A DNA stretch of 64,000 nucleotides from an uncultured Dehalococcoidia bacterium (GCA_958295525.1 OY282355.1:2413931-2477930), one strand, 5' to 3'; counted from the stretch's first letter, positions 50,232 through 59,183 are shown. Numbers and translations are program-made. The notes: generated from the letters alone by a model not told the origin.

Positions 50232-51476
50232 TTACGGCGAGCGGCCCAGCCGCCTCGCCGCCAGCGTCCGGGCGACGAAATCCTCGGCTTCGGCGACGCT
50301 CTCCACGCCGCCGTCCAGAACGGCGAGGCGCAGCGCCTCCGCGATTTCGCCGACCGCCGGGCCGGGGGGCGCTCCGAGCGCCATCAAGTCGTCTCCGTCC
50401 AGCAAGACATCGTGCTCGGACTCGAAGAAGTAGGTGATGAGGTTCCGCCGAGCGGCGGGGCTGGTCGCGGCGGCGCACGCCCCTTCGATGGCGTCGTCGG
50501 GAGCGCGCCCCACGACGGCGTCGGTTTCGCTGGGGCGCAGCGCGCGATGGAGGCGCGGCTCCGCCTCGCGCAAGCGAACCGCCCATTGGACGACTTCCCG
50601 TTGCGGCTTGGTCGCGCTGATGCGCTCGCAGAAGGCTTCGGCGCGGTCGTCCGGCAAAGCGTAGGCGAAGGCGGCGAGCGCCGCGAGACGCCCCAAGCCG
50701 AGTCGCCAGGCCCGGTCGAGGGTCTGCCGGACGGCGGGGGCGCCGCTCGCGGGCTCCACTGCGGGAAGCGCGCCGAGGCTGATCGCGGCGGCGAGCGCTT
50801 TCGGCGAGTTCCGTTCCGCGAGGATGCGCTCGATTTCGCGGCGGATCCGCGCGCCGGAGACGTCCTGAAGATGGGGCAGCCCGTTCCGCAGCCAACGGCG
50901 CGTGGCGGGTTCGACCTCGAAGCCCAAGCGCGCGGCGTAGCGCGCGGCGCGGAAGCAGCGAGTGGGGTCGTCAACGAACGACTGGGCGTGCAGCGCGCGG
51001 ATGACGCCCCCCCGAACGTCGGCCTCGCCTCCGCGCGTGTCCAGCAATTCCGCGAACCTGTCAGGGCGGAGCGACGCGGCCATCGCGTTGATGCTGAAGT
51101 CGCGCCGCGCGAGGTCGGCCTCGAGGCCGGCCCAGGTCACGGAGGGCAGCGCGCCGGGCTTGGCGTAGCGCTCCGCGCGCGTCGTGGCGAGGTCAATCGC
51201 CTTCCCGCCGGCGCGAATCTTGACGGTTCCGAACGCTGAACTCCCGCCGCAGGAGCCGCCCAATTCCGCCGCGAGCAGCGGCCCCAGTTCGTCGGCCGGC
51301 GTTTCGGACGCGAGGTCCAAGTCGCGTATGGGGCGTCCCAGGAAAGCGTCGCGCACGGGCCCGCCGACGAGCCACAGGCTTGCGCCCGCGTTCGCCGCCG
51401 CCTCGCCGGCGCGCCGCAGCAATCCGAGAGCGGGCTCCGGGGGATACAACCCATTTGCAATCGGAACGACAGTCAT
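50232..51476 (-). CDS. cca: CCA tRNA nucleotidyltransferase / poly(A) polymerase family protein
   Basis: A 414-residue class II nucleotidyltransferase that adds or repairs the tRNA CCA end, or adds poly(A). The catalytic signature LVGGPVRDAFLGRP-IRDLDLA (about 36-56) includes the metal-binding D-x-D. The RRDFSINAMA motif (about 125-134) and FVDDPTRCFRAARYAARLGF (about 168-187) follow. An HD domain is not apparent. It is the first gene of cca-dinG-ogg. Which of the two activities it has cannot be told from sequence alone. Confidence 0.9.
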   Translation of the reverse strand: MTVVPIANGLYPPEPALGLLRRAGEAAANAGASLWLVGGPVRDAFLGRPIRDLDLASETPADELGPLLAAELGGSCGGSSAFGTVKIRAGGKAIDLATTRAERYAKPGALPSVTWAGLEADLARRDFSINAMAASLRPDRFAELLDTRGGEADVRGGVIRALHAQSFVDDPTRCFRAARYAARLGFEVEPATRRWLRNGLPHLQDVSGARIRREIERILAERNSPKALAAAISLGALPAVEPASGAPAVRQTLDRAWRLGLGRLAALAAFAYALPDDRAEAFCERISATKPQREVVQWAVRLREAEPRLHRALRPSETDAVVGRAPDDAIEGACAAATSPAARRNLITYFFESEHDVLLDGDDLMALGAPPGPAVGEIAEALRLAVLDGGVESVAEAEDFVARTLAARRLGRSP

Positions 51477-51562
51477 AGCGTTGAGGGTATCACGCCCCTC
51501 CGCCTCGCGGTTCCGCGCAGGCGGGCAGGGCGAAACAGAGAGAGACAGGGACAGGGGGCGAG

Positions 51563-51676
51563 ATTCCCGCTTTCGCGGGAATGACGTGGCAAGGGGGGCG
51601 CTGCGCGCCGCCTGGATTCCCGCCTGCGCGGGCAGGGCGATGCTCCCAGTAGGTTCCCGCTTTCGCGGGAATGACG
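51563..51676. repeat. Three dRS3-like palindromes in tandem
   Basis: Copies at 51563-51582 (perfect), about 51614-51633 (degenerate, ending GGGCAG) and 51653-51672, the first and last in ATTCCC- or GTTCCCGCTTTCGCGGGAAT form followed by GACG. They lie between cca and gpsA. Confidence 0.85.
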
Positions 51677-51697
51677 TGGCGCGTGGGGTGCTGCGCG

Positions 51698-52756
51698 CTA
51701 CTCCCGCCTCGGCGCTCGCGTCATCAAGTCGTACAGGACGTCGCGGGGCGCCTCGCCTTGGAACAGCGCGCGCGCCGTCGCTTCCGTTATGGGCATTTCG
51801 ACGCTAAGCGCGGCGGCCATCTCCAGCGCCGCCTGCGTCGCGGCGACGCCTTCCGCGACTTGCCCGCCGAGCGAGGCTAGCGCGTCATCGAGCGAGCGCC
51901 CTTCTCCCAGCGCGACCCCCAAGCGGCGGTTGCGGCTCAAGGCGCTGGAGCAGGTGGCCATCAGGTCGCCGAATCCCGCGTTGCCCGCGAAGGTCGCCGC
52001 TTCTCCGCCGGCGGCGACGCCCAGCCGCGTGATCTCCGCGAGTCCCCGCGTCAGGAAGGCCGCCTTCGCGTTGTCGCCGAGTCCGAGCGCGTCGCACGTC
52101 CCCGCGCCGATGGCGATGATGTTCTTCAGCGCGCCCGCGAGTTCCGTTCCGATCACGTCGCGGTTCGTGTAGACGCGGAAGGTTGGCGAGTTGAGGAGCG
52201 CCTGCGCCTGCGCCGCCGCGTCCGCGTCCGCCGAGGCGACGACCGCCGAGGCCGGAAGCCCGCGCGCCACCTCGTGGGCGAGGTTCGGGCCGGAGAGGAC
52301 GCAAAGCCTCGGGGCGGCGTCCGCCAGTCCCTCCTCCAGCACGGCGCTCATCCGCCGGAACGTTCCGCGCTCCAAGCCTTTGCACGCGGAGATGACGATT
52401 ACGCCTTGCGGGAGGGAGGGCGCGGCGCGGCGGGCGTTCTCCCGCAGCGTCTGGCTAGGGACGGCGAACAGCGCGAACGGCGCGCCCTGCATTCCGGCGC
52501 CCCAGTCCGCCGTGACGCGCAGCGACGGAGGGAAGCGATGGCCGGGCAGCCGCGCCGCGTGCTCCCCGTCAGCCGCGAGCCGCTGAGCCTCAGCGGACGT
52601 TCGCGCCAGCAGGCGGACGTCCGCGCCGCGGCGGGCTAGCGTCAGCGCGAGCGTCGTTCCCCAGGACGTCGCGCCCACGACGGCGGCGGGGCCGGGGCGC
52701 TGCTGCGTCGGTTCGGCAGGCATAGCGTTCGCAACGGCGGGGCGTCGTTCCCTCAT
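51698..52756 (-). CDS. gpsA: Glycerol-3-phosphate dehydrogenase (NAD(P)+)
   Basis: GpsA makes sn-glycerol-3-phosphate for phospholipids from DHAP. The 352-residue protein begins, after about 23 variable residues, with AAVVGATSWGTTLALTLARRG (24-44), the Rossmann loop in the family GxxxWGT form. The catalytic Lys is in ELAGALKNIIAIGAG, and GNAGFGDLMATCSSALSRNRRLG is the glycerol-phosphate motif. The start at 52756 overlaps the stop of the upstream epimerase gene (ATGA), so this start is likely; ATG 52723 is the other option. Confidence 0.93.
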   Translation of the reverse strand: MRERRPAVANAMPAEPTQQRPGPAAVVGATSWGTTLALTLARRGADVRLLARTSAEAQRLAADGEHAARLPGHRFPPSLRVTADWGAGMQGAPFALFAVPSQTLRENARRAAPSLPQGVIVISACKGLERGTFRRMSAVLEEGLADAAPRLCVLSGPNLAHEVARGLPASAVVASADADAAAQAQALLNSPTFRVYTNRDVIGTELAGALKNIIAIGAGTCDALGLGDNAKAAFLTRGLAEITRLGVAAGGEAATFAGNAGFGDLMATCSSALSRNRRLGVALGEGRSLDDALASLGGQVAEGVAATQAALEMAAALSVEMPITEATARALFQGEAPRDVLYDLMTRAPRRE

Positions 52757-53700
52757 CCCTGCGCGGCGCGCATTTCCTCAACGTAGTCGGCGAAGGCTTC
52801 CGCGATGGAGTATTCCGGCGCCCAGTCCAAGAGCGCGCGCGCGCGGGATATGTCCAGCGGCGTCGTGGGTCCCGGCAGCGGCCCTTCGGCGGGCGCGATC
52901 GTCACGTCGAGGTTCGGCAGCGCCGAGCGCACGGCGTCCGCGAGTTCCTCGAACGACGTGATGTAGCCGTTGCCGCCGTTGAACGCCGCCGCGCCGGAGA
53001 CGGGAACGGTCGCGGCGCGCCGCACGAGCCTGCCCAAGTCTTTCGCGTAGACGTACTCGAAGGCGCGGGCGCGAATCGCCGGAACGACGAGCGGCTCGCC
53101 GGAGAATCCGGCCTCGACGAGGCTGTGGACGGTCATTCCGCCCCCGGAGCCGCCACGGAAGTGCCCGTAGCCGAACACGTTGGACGGACGGACAAAGACG
53201 AGTTCGAAGCCGTAGTAGGCCGCGTAGGCTTCCGCGATGTGCTCGTTGGCGACTTTGGACGCGGAGTAGGGCACGCCCTCGCCCGCTCGCGGGTAATCCT
53301 CCGTGATGGCGGACGCGGCCTCGCCTCGCCGGTCGTACACGCCGTAGGTGCTGACGTGAACGAAACGCTTGACGCCCGTCAGCCGCGCGGCCTCGAGCGT
53401 GTTGATCGTCCCTTGCACGTTGATCTGCATGCCCGTGTAGACGGGGCTTTGGACGCTGTTGCCGATGAGTCCGGCGGTGTGGACGACGACCTCCGGGGTA
53501 TGCCGCTGCATCGCGGCCACGAGCGCGGGCAAGTCGCGCAAGTCGCCCTGAACGGCGTCGTAGGGCGCCCCGCCGAGTTTGACGCTCAGGAAGTCCGCGT
53601 CGGGCCGCGCGTCGAAAAAGACGGCGCGGTCTCCCTCCGCGATGGCCTCCCTGGCGTAAGCCGCGCCGACGAGTCCCGCTCCGGTGATGAGGCTGGTCAT
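52753..53700 (-). CDS. NAD-dependent epimerase/dehydratase (extended SDR), copy A
   Basis: A 315-residue short-chain dehydrogenase. The cofactor loop is TGAGLVGAAYAREA (6-19), the active-site Tyr and Lys are in PYSASKVANEHIAEAY (about 149-164), and the STYGVY stretch supplies the Ser/Thr. DFDARPDADFL-like acidic residues after strand 2 (FFDARPDAD) suggest NAD use. The same gene is repeated upstream, so this is one of a recent tandem pair. It is cotranslated with gpsA by ATGA overlap. Sugar or steroid-like substrates are possible. Confidence 0.85.
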   Translation of the reverse strand: MTSLITGAGLVGAAYAREAIAEGDRAVFFDARPDADFLSVKLGGAPYDAVQGDLRDLPALVAAMQRHTPEVVVHTAGLIGNSVQSPVYTGMQINVQGTINTLEAARLTGVKRFVHVSTYGVYDRRGEAASAITEDYPRAGEGVPYSASKVANEHIAEAYAAYYGFELVFVRPSNVFGYGHFRGGSGGGMTVHSLVEAGFSGEPLVVPAIRARAFEYVYAKDLGRLVRRAATVPVSGAAAFNGGNGYITSFEELADAVRSALPNLDVTIAPAEGPLPGPTTPLDISRARALLDWAPEYSIAEAFADYVEEMRAAQG

Positions 53701-53859
53701 TTCGTGCTCCTTCCTAGTCGCTGTAATCTATCGTCCTGACCTCGCATAACCTAACCGCCTCGCCCCCGCAGGCGGAATCCATCCCCCGCGCCCCGGCGTT
53801 CCGCGAAGGCGGGAACCTCGCCCTACTGTCCGCCGCCTGACCGCGCAAGCGCTCGCTTC
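53701..53859. repeat. Spacer between epimerase copies with degenerate palindromes
   Basis: These 159 bases separate the two epimerase genes. They hold two degenerate, reverse-oriented dRS3-like copies (about 53767-53779 and 53799-53816). No gene or promoter is evident. Confidence 0.55.
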
Positions 53860-54807
53860 TCATCCCTGCGCGGCGCGCATTTCCTCGGCGTAGTCGGCGA
53901 AGGCTTCCGCGATGGAGCGCTCCGGCGCCCAGCCCAACAGCGCTTTCGCGCGAGTGATGTCCAGCGGCGCCTCGGGCTCCGGCGGCGGCCCTTCGGCGGG
54001 GGCGATCGTCACGTTGAGGTTCGGCAGCGCCGAGCGCGCGGCGTCCGCGAGTTCCTCGAACGGCGTGACGTAGCCGTTGCCGCCGTTGAACGCCGCCGCG
54101 CCGGAGACGGGAACGGCCGCGGCGCGCCGCACGAGCCTGCCCAGGTCTTTCGCGTAGAGGTGCTCGAAGGCGCGGGCGCGAATCGCCGGAACGACGAGCG
54201 GCTCGCCGGAGAGTCCGGCCTCGACAAGGCTGTGGACGGTCATGCCGCCCCTTGAGCCGCCCCGGAAATGCCCGTAGCCGAACACGTTGGACGGGCGGAC
54301 AAGGACGAGTTCGAAGCCGTAGTAGGCCGCGTAGGCTTCCGCGATGTGCTCGTTGGCGACTTTGGACGCCAGGTAGGGCGAGCCCCCGCCCGCCCGCGGA
54401 CAGTCCTCCGTGATGGCGGACGCGGCATCGCCTCGCCGGTCGTACACGCCGTCAGTGCTGATATGGACGAAGCGCTTGACGCCCGTAAGCCGCGCGGCCT
54501 CGAGCGCGTTGATCGTCCCCTGCACATTGACCTGCATGCCCGTGTAGACGGGGCTTTGGACGCTGTTGCCGATGAGGCCGGCGGTGTGGATGACGACCTC
54601 CGGGGTATGCCGCTGCATCGCGTCCACGAGCGCGGGCAAGTCGCGCAAGTCGCCCTGAACGGCGTCGTAGGGCGCCCCGCCGAGTTTGGCGCGCAGGAAG
54701 TCCGCGTCGGGCCGCGCGTCGAAGAAGACGGCGCGGTCTCCCTCCGCGATGGCCTCCCTGGCGTAGGCCGCGCCGACGAGTCCCGCTCCGGTGATGAGGC
54801 TGGTCAT
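53860..54807 (-). CDS. NAD-dependent epimerase/dehydratase (extended SDR), copy B
   Basis: A 315-residue close duplicate of copy A, with identical cofactor loop and length. Differences are concentrated in a few places: STDGVY instead of STYGVY, PYLASK instead of PYSASK with the catalytic Tyr kept, and RAKLGG instead of SVKLGG. The start-to-start distance of 1,107 bases marks a tandem gene duplication. ATG 54807 is chosen, because it aligns with copy A. Both active-site sets are intact, so both are probably functional with diverging specificity. Confidence 0.85.
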   Translation of the reverse strand: MTSLITGAGLVGAAYAREAIAEGDRAVFFDARPDADFLRAKLGGAPYDAVQGDLRDLPALVDAMQRHTPEVVIHTAGLIGNSVQSPVYTGMQVNVQGTINALEAARLTGVKRFVHISTDGVYDRRGDAASAITEDCPRAGGGSPYLASKVANEHIAEAYAAYYGFELVLVRPSNVFGYGHFRGGSRGGMTVHSLVEAGLSGEPLVVPAIRARAFEHLYAKDLGRLVRRAAAVPVSGAAAFNGGNGYVTPFEELADAARSALPNLNVTIAPAEGPPPEPEAPLDITRAKALLGWAPERSIAEAFADYAEEMRAAQG

Positions 54808-54840
54808 CTCGTGCTCTTTATGTCGCTGCAACCTGTCGGC

Positions 54841-55021
54841 TGCGCCCCGTCGTTCCCGCGAAGGCGGGAACCTCGCCCCCTATGACGCGGCGCGCAGCGC
54901 ATCGTCATTCCCGCGCAGGCGGAATCCATCCCTTGCGCCCCGTCGTTCCCGCGAAGGCGGGAATCTCGCCCCCCTTTAACGCGGCGCGCAGCGCATCGTC
55001 ATTCCCGCGCAGGCGGAATCT
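54841..55021. repeat. 93-bp tandem duplication carrying dRS3-like palindromes
   Basis: Two nearly identical copies of a 93-base unit (start 54841 and 54934) carry GTTCCCGCGAAGGCGGGAA, a GACGCGGCGCGCAGCGCATC linker and ATTCCCGCGCAGGCGGAATC. The palindromes are in the opposite orientation to most other copies. They lie upstream of epimerase copy B and before the molybdenum hydroxylase promoter. Confidence 0.85.
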
Positions 55022-55128
55022 TACCTGAATTCCGCGCCGCCCATCGTTGCGAATCCGGCGAACCCGCGGCAGCCGCGCGCCACGCGAAGCAAGCGCCGCC
55101 CCCCCTCTGCCCCGCCCCGCCTCCGCCG

Positions 55129-55137
55129 TGCTATCCT
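55129..55137 (+). promoter_or_regulatory. Extended -10 (TG-n-TATCCT) for the molybdenum hydroxylase gene
   Basis: TG, one base, TATCCT ends 34 bases before ATG 55172. A weak GGAG lies between at about 55159. Confidence 0.35.
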
Positions 55138-55171
55138 CTGCATCCCAATCCCGCCCGCTTGGAGTCGCTGA

Positions 55172-57421
55172 ATGACCGCCCAACCCTCCGGACGCGCAAT
55201 CGGCGCGCCCACCCCCCGCGTTGACGGCGTGGACAAGACCACCGGACGCGCCGCCTACACCGCCGACGTCCAACTCGACGGCGCCCTCTTCGGCAAGACG
55301 CTCCGCTCGCCGTACCCCCACGCCCGCATACGCTCCATTGACGCGACGGAAGCCGAGCGGCTGCCCGGCGTCCGCGCCGTCGTCACCGGCGCCGACATCC
55401 GCCCCGGCGCGCGGCACGGACGCGCCGTCCTCGACGTCCCCGTCCTCGCGCAGGGCGTCGCCCGCTTCATCGGCGAGCAGGTCGCCGCCGTCGCCGCGGA
55501 CGACGAGGAGACCGCCCAGCGCGCCCTCGACCTCATCGAGGTGGACTACGAGGAAATCCCCGCCGTCCTCTCGATGGACGAGGCGAAGGCGGAAGGCGCG
55601 CCCCTCGTCCACGAGGATATGCTGGAGATCAAAGGCTACCCGAAAGAGGTGGCGGAGCCGAGCAACGTCTACACCGTCTGGGAGTGGGCGAAGGGCGACG
55701 TGGACGCGGGAATGGCGGAGGCCGACGTCATCGTCGAGAACGTCTTCAGCACGCCGCGCCAGCATCAGGCGTATCTCGAGCCTCACACCTGCCTCGTGCT
55801 CGCGCATCCGTCGGGCAAAGTGGACGTGTGGGCGGGCAACAAGTCTCCGCATCCGGGCAAGCGCATGGTCGCGGCGGCCATCGGCGCGGACGCCGCCGAC
55901 GTCGTGTTCAACCCGGTCACCATCGGCGGCGACTTCGGCGGCAAGGGCTCCGCGATGGCCATCCCCGCCGCATGGATGCTCTCGCGGCGCGCGGGCAGGC
56001 CCGTCAAAATCGTCTTCGACTACGCGGAAGACCTCGCGTCCGCCAACCCGCGCCACGCATCCCGCGTCACGATGCGGACGGGCGCGAAGCGCGACGGAAC
56101 CATCGTCGCCCACGAGGCGCTCGTCGAGTACGACAGCGGCGCCTACGCCGGATTCAAGCCCGGCGGGCACCTCGGCGGCGCGAGCGCGGCGGCCGGCCCC
56201 TACCGCGCCCCCAACACGCGCATCGTCGAGCATCAGGTCTACACCAACAACGTCCCCTGCGGCTATATGCGCGGCCCCGGCGAGCCGCAGGCGATGTTCG
56301 CCGTCGAGTCCCAAATGGACTGCCTCGCCGCCGAACTGGGAATGAGCCCCGTGGAACTGCGCCGCAAAAACCTCGTCGTCGAGGGGCAGGAAGACTCGCT
56401 CGGCACGCTGTTCCAGCAAGTCCGCTCCATCGAGACGCTCGACGCCGCGCTCGACGCCGCCCGCTACGCCGAACCCCTGCCCTCCGGCGGGCGCGTCGCC
56501 TACGGCAGAGGCGTCGCCATCGGCGAGCGCGTGCAGGCCGGCGGCGAAACTCACGCCGGCGTGACGCTCCATCCCGACGGCTCCGTCGTCGTCAATACGT
56601 CCGTCTTCGAGCAGGGCACCGGCTCCTACACCGTGATGCAGCAGATCGTCGCCGACGAACTCCGCTTGCCCGTGGAGCAGGTCAGCGTCGCCGTTTGGGA
56701 CACCGCGAGCGCGTCGTTCGACTCAGGCATCGGCGGCGCGCGCGTGACCCGGATGGCGAGCGCGGCGGTATGGGACGCGGCGCAGGCCGCGAAAGCCGAA
56801 CTCTTCAAACTCGCCGCCGACTTGCTCGGCTGGCCCGAGGACGGGCTGGAAGTGAACGGCGAGGCGCTCCGCCGGACGGACACCGGCGAGTCCGTCGCCT
56901 GGGCCTCTCTCGCCGAGCGCGTCGGCGCGCCCATCGCCGGATTCGGCGACGTGCAGGACACCGCCCGCAACCCCTACACGGCCTTCACCGCGCAAGTCGC
57001 CGAAGTCGCCGTCGACCGCGAGACCGGCCAGGTGAAACTCCTCACGATGACCACCGCCCACGACACCGGCAAGATACTCAACCCCATCGGCCATCAGGGG
57101 CAGATCAACGGCGGCCTCGTGCAAGGCATCGGCTTCGGCCTGCAGGAGGAACTCGCCGTCGAGGACGGGCGCGTCACCACCGCGTCGTTCGCCGACTACA
57201 AAATCCCGACGATGGCCGACCTGCCGGAGTTGCGGACGGCGATTCTGGACGAGGAGGAGGGCGGCGGATGGGGCCCCTACCGGATCAAGGGCATCGGCGA
57301 GCAGTCCAACTCGCAGACCGCCCCCGCCATAGCGAACGCCGTCGCCGACGCCGTGGGCGTCCGCGTCCGCGACCTCCCCGTAACCGCGGAGAAGGTCCAC
57401 CGCGCCCTCCGCGAATCGTAG
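55172..57421 (+). CDS. Xanthine dehydrogenase family molybdopterin-binding (large) subunit
   Basis: A 749-residue aldehyde oxidase/xanthine dehydrogenase-type large subunit that holds the Mo-pterin cofactor. The first domain is around GVDKTTGRAAYTADVQLDGALFG, split as VDKTTGRAAYTADV. Mo-binding glycine loops include GGDFGGKGSAMAIPAA, RGPGEPQAMFAVES and FEQGTGSYTVMQQI. The catalytic Glu is placed in IKGIGEQSNSQTAPAIANA near residue 710. The iron-sulfur and FAD subunits are not adjacent, and trpA follows convergently, so partners must be encoded elsewhere. The substrate is unknown. Confidence 0.9.
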   Translation: MTAQPSGRAIGAPTPRVDGVDKTTGRAAYTADVQLDGALFGKTLRSPYPHARIRSIDATEAERLPGVRAVVTGADIRPGARHGRAVLDVPVLAQGVARFIGEQVAAVAADDEETAQRALDLIEVDYEEIPAVLSMDEAKAEGAPLVHEDMLEIKGYPKEVAEPSNVYTVWEWAKGDVDAGMAEADVIVENVFSTPRQHQAYLEPHTCLVLAHPSGKVDVWAGNKSPHPGKRMVAAAIGADAADVVFNPVTIGGDFGGKGSAMAIPAAWMLSRRAGRPVKIVFDYAEDLASANPRHASRVTMRTGAKRDGTIVAHEALVEYDSGAYAGFKPGGHLGGASAAAGPYRAPNTRIVEHQVYTNNVPCGYMRGPGEPQAMFAVESQMDCLAAELGMSPVELRRKNLVVEGQEDSLGTLFQQVRSIETLDAALDAARYAEPLPSGGRVAYGRGVAIGERVQAGGETHAGVTLHPDGSVVVNTSVFEQGTGSYTVMQQIVADELRLPVEQVSVAVWDTASASFDSGIGGARVTRMASAAVWDAAQAAKAELFKLAADLLGWPEDGLEVNGEALRRTDTGESVAWASLAERVGAPIAGFGDVQDTARNPYTAFTAQVAEVAVDRETGQVKLLTMTTAHDTGKILNPIGHQGQINGGLVQGIGFGLQEELAVEDGRVTTASFADYKIPTMADLPELRTAILDEEEGGGWGPYRIKGIGEQSNSQTAPAIANAVADAVGVRVRDLPVTAEKVHRALRES

Positions 57422-57452
57422 GCCCGGGGCGCGGCGCCTTGCCAATTCGCGC

Positions 57453-58250
57453 CTATCTGAACGGGCGCGCCAACCCGCCGATGAACGCCGCCGCGCGCGA
57501 TGCGGCCTCTCCGGGCGGCGCTGATCCGATCGCCTCGATGAGCGCGCTGCCGACCGCGGCCGCGTCGGCGACCGCTCCCACGCGCTCGACGTGCAACCGC
57601 TCCGAGACGCCGAATCCGACCGCCACGGGCAAACTCGTATGCCGCCGCACGCGCTCGACGAAGCCGGGCAAGTCGTCCGGCAGGTTGTTCCGCGAGCCAG
57701 TCACCCCCGTGACGCTGACGCAGTAGACGAATCCGCTGGACGCGGCGCAGCCGAGCGCGACGCGCTCGTCCGTGCTCGTCGGCGCGAGCATGCTCACGAG
57801 GCCCAGTCCGCGCTGTTGGAGCGCGTCCCGCAATTCTCCCGCCTCGTCGGGCGGAAGGTCGGGGACGAGGAGCGCGTCCACGCCCGCGTCGGCGCAATCG
57901 GCGGCGTAAGCGGCGGGGCCGTACTGCAGAATCGGGTTGTAGTAGCCCATAAAGATGAGCGGAACGCCAACGCCGGCCTGCCTGAGGGAGCGCGCCGCGT
58001 CGAGGCAGCCCCGTATGCTCATTCCGCCTTGCAACGCGCGATGGCTGGCCGCCTGTATCGTCGGGCCGTCCGCGAGCGGGTCGCTGTAAGGAACGCCAAG
58101 TTCGATGACGTCCGCCCCCGCGCGCTCAATGGCGGGAACGATGGCGAGTGTGTCCTCGAGCGTCGGAAAGCCGACGGTCACGTAAGGAATGACGGCGGTG
58201 CGCCGTTCCCGCCGGGCGGCGTCCAAAGCATTTTCGAGCCGGTCGAGCAT
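57453..58250 (-). CDS. trpA: Tryptophan synthase alpha chain
   Basis: TrpA cleaves indole-3-glycerol phosphate to indole. The 265-residue TIM-barrel protein has VIELGVPYSDPLADGPTIQ (about 48-66) with the catalytic Glu and Asp, LIFMGYYNPILQYG (about 97-110) and SVTGVTGSRNNLP (about 179-191), which carries the phosphate loop. It is not next to trpB or other trp genes in this window. Convergent to the molybdenum hydroxylase gene. Complete family match. Confidence 0.95.
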   Translation of the reverse strand: MLDRLENALDAARRERRTAVIPYVTVGFPTLEDTLAIVPAIERAGADVIELGVPYSDPLADGPTIQAASHRALQGGMSIRGCLDAARSLRQAGVGVPLIFMGYYNPILQYGPAAYAADCADAGVDALLVPDLPPDEAGELRDALQQRGLGLVSMLAPTSTDERVALGCAASSGFVYCVSVTGVTGSRNNLPDDLPGFVERVRRHTSLPVAVGFGVSERLHVERVGAVADAAAVGSALIEAIGSAPPGEAASRAAAFIGGLARPFR

Positions 58251-58383
58251 AGCAATCCAGTATACCTATTGTTGCCCGCCTCCAGCGGAACCCGCGACGC
58301 CGATCAGTACGACCCCCCAGCCCTCACCCCAGCCGCTCCTTGCGCCGACTGGGGCGGGGGAGGAATGACTGGGGCGCCGACTG

Positions 58384-58403
58384 GATTCCCGCCTTCGCGG
58401 GCA
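58384..58403. repeat. dRS3-like palindrome copy
   Basis: ATTCCCGCCTTCGCGGGCAG, a degenerate copy between trpA and the lipoprotein gene. The flanking stretch 58251-58466 has no gene or other recognised element. Confidence 0.75.
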
Positions 58404-58466
58404 GGGCGTGGCGCGTGGGACGCTTTGGAGACGTGGCGCGTTGCGGGGGGCGTTCCTTCCGTTCGT

Positions 58467-59183
58467 CTACTGGAGGAGGCCGTTGTGCGGCTCGTTGAGG
58501 CAGAGGCGCGCCCGGTAGCGCTCCCGCCACAGGGGGAAGTCCCTCATCACCGATGCGAATCTGTCGTTTGTCGCCCACGCGAAGCCAACATCGCGGCCGT
58601 CGGAGCACTCTACGAAGATGTGCCACTGCAGATTGGTCCGTCCGCCTGTGCTGGTCTGTCCATCGAATCTGGGCTGTCCGTCCAGGCCGATCAGTCCGTC
58701 GCTGATATAGGCGTACAGACGGCTGCCGGACTGCTCCAGCCTGTAGCGGCGCTGCCCTGTGAACCTGAAGTCGAAGGGCCCGCCGTCGGCGGTGGTGGTC
58801 TCCCATACGGGGGTCGGCGTAAGCGTCGGCGTGGGGCTAGGCGTAGAGGTAGGAGTCGCCGTCGCCGTAGGGGTAGGGGTGTTCGTAGGCGTGGGAGTCG
58901 GCGTAGGCTCCGGCGTCCACGTGGGGGCGGGAGTAGGCGTAGGCGTCCAGGTAGGCATCGGCGTCCACGTGGGGACGGGCGTCCAGGTCGGCGGCGGGGT
59001 GGGCGTCGGCGCAGGAGTGGACGTCGGGACGGGTGTCGGCGACGGCGCAATGGTGGGAGTCGGCGCAGGCGTCGGCGCAACGTCGGGCGTAGGCGTAGGC
59101 GTACTGGTGGGCGTCGGCGTGGGGTTGGCCGAGCACGCCGCGAGCAGGACGGCCAGCGCCGCTGCGATGGCGATCACCTTCAT
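58467..59183 (-). CDS. Pro/Thr-rich lipoprotein, unknown function
   Basis: A 238-residue predicted lipoprotein. The signal peptide ends in a lipobox LLAAC (Cys at 17), and GGGAGGAACGAG precedes ATG 59183, the better of two starts. About 110 residues of Pro/Thr repeats follow (PTPTP units and several TWTP units), a flexible stalk common on surface proteins. A C-terminal beta-rich domain of about 105 residues ([10 protein letters not shown] onward) has two cysteines (VECSD and ARLCLNE) that could pair. It was not recognised as a known family. It is probably a surface-exposed domain on a stalk. Confidence 0.75.
   Translation of the reverse strand: MKVIAIAAALAVLLAACSANPTPTPTSTPTPTPDVAPTPAPTPTIAPSPTPVPTSTPAPTPTPPPTWTPVPTWTPMPTWTPTPTPAPTWTPEPTPTPTPTNTPTPTATATPTSTPSPTPTLTPTPVWETTTADGGPFDFRFTGQRRYRLEQSGSRLYAYISDGLIGLDGQPRFDGQTSTGGRTNLQWHIFVECSDGRDVGFAWATNDRFASVMRDFPLWRERYRARLCLNEPHNGLLQ

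Noticed and set aside
47431-50895. 1,154-residue start for the DinG helicase
   Set aside because: The first 224 residues overlap cca in another frame and have no family similarity; ATG 50223 begins the domain.
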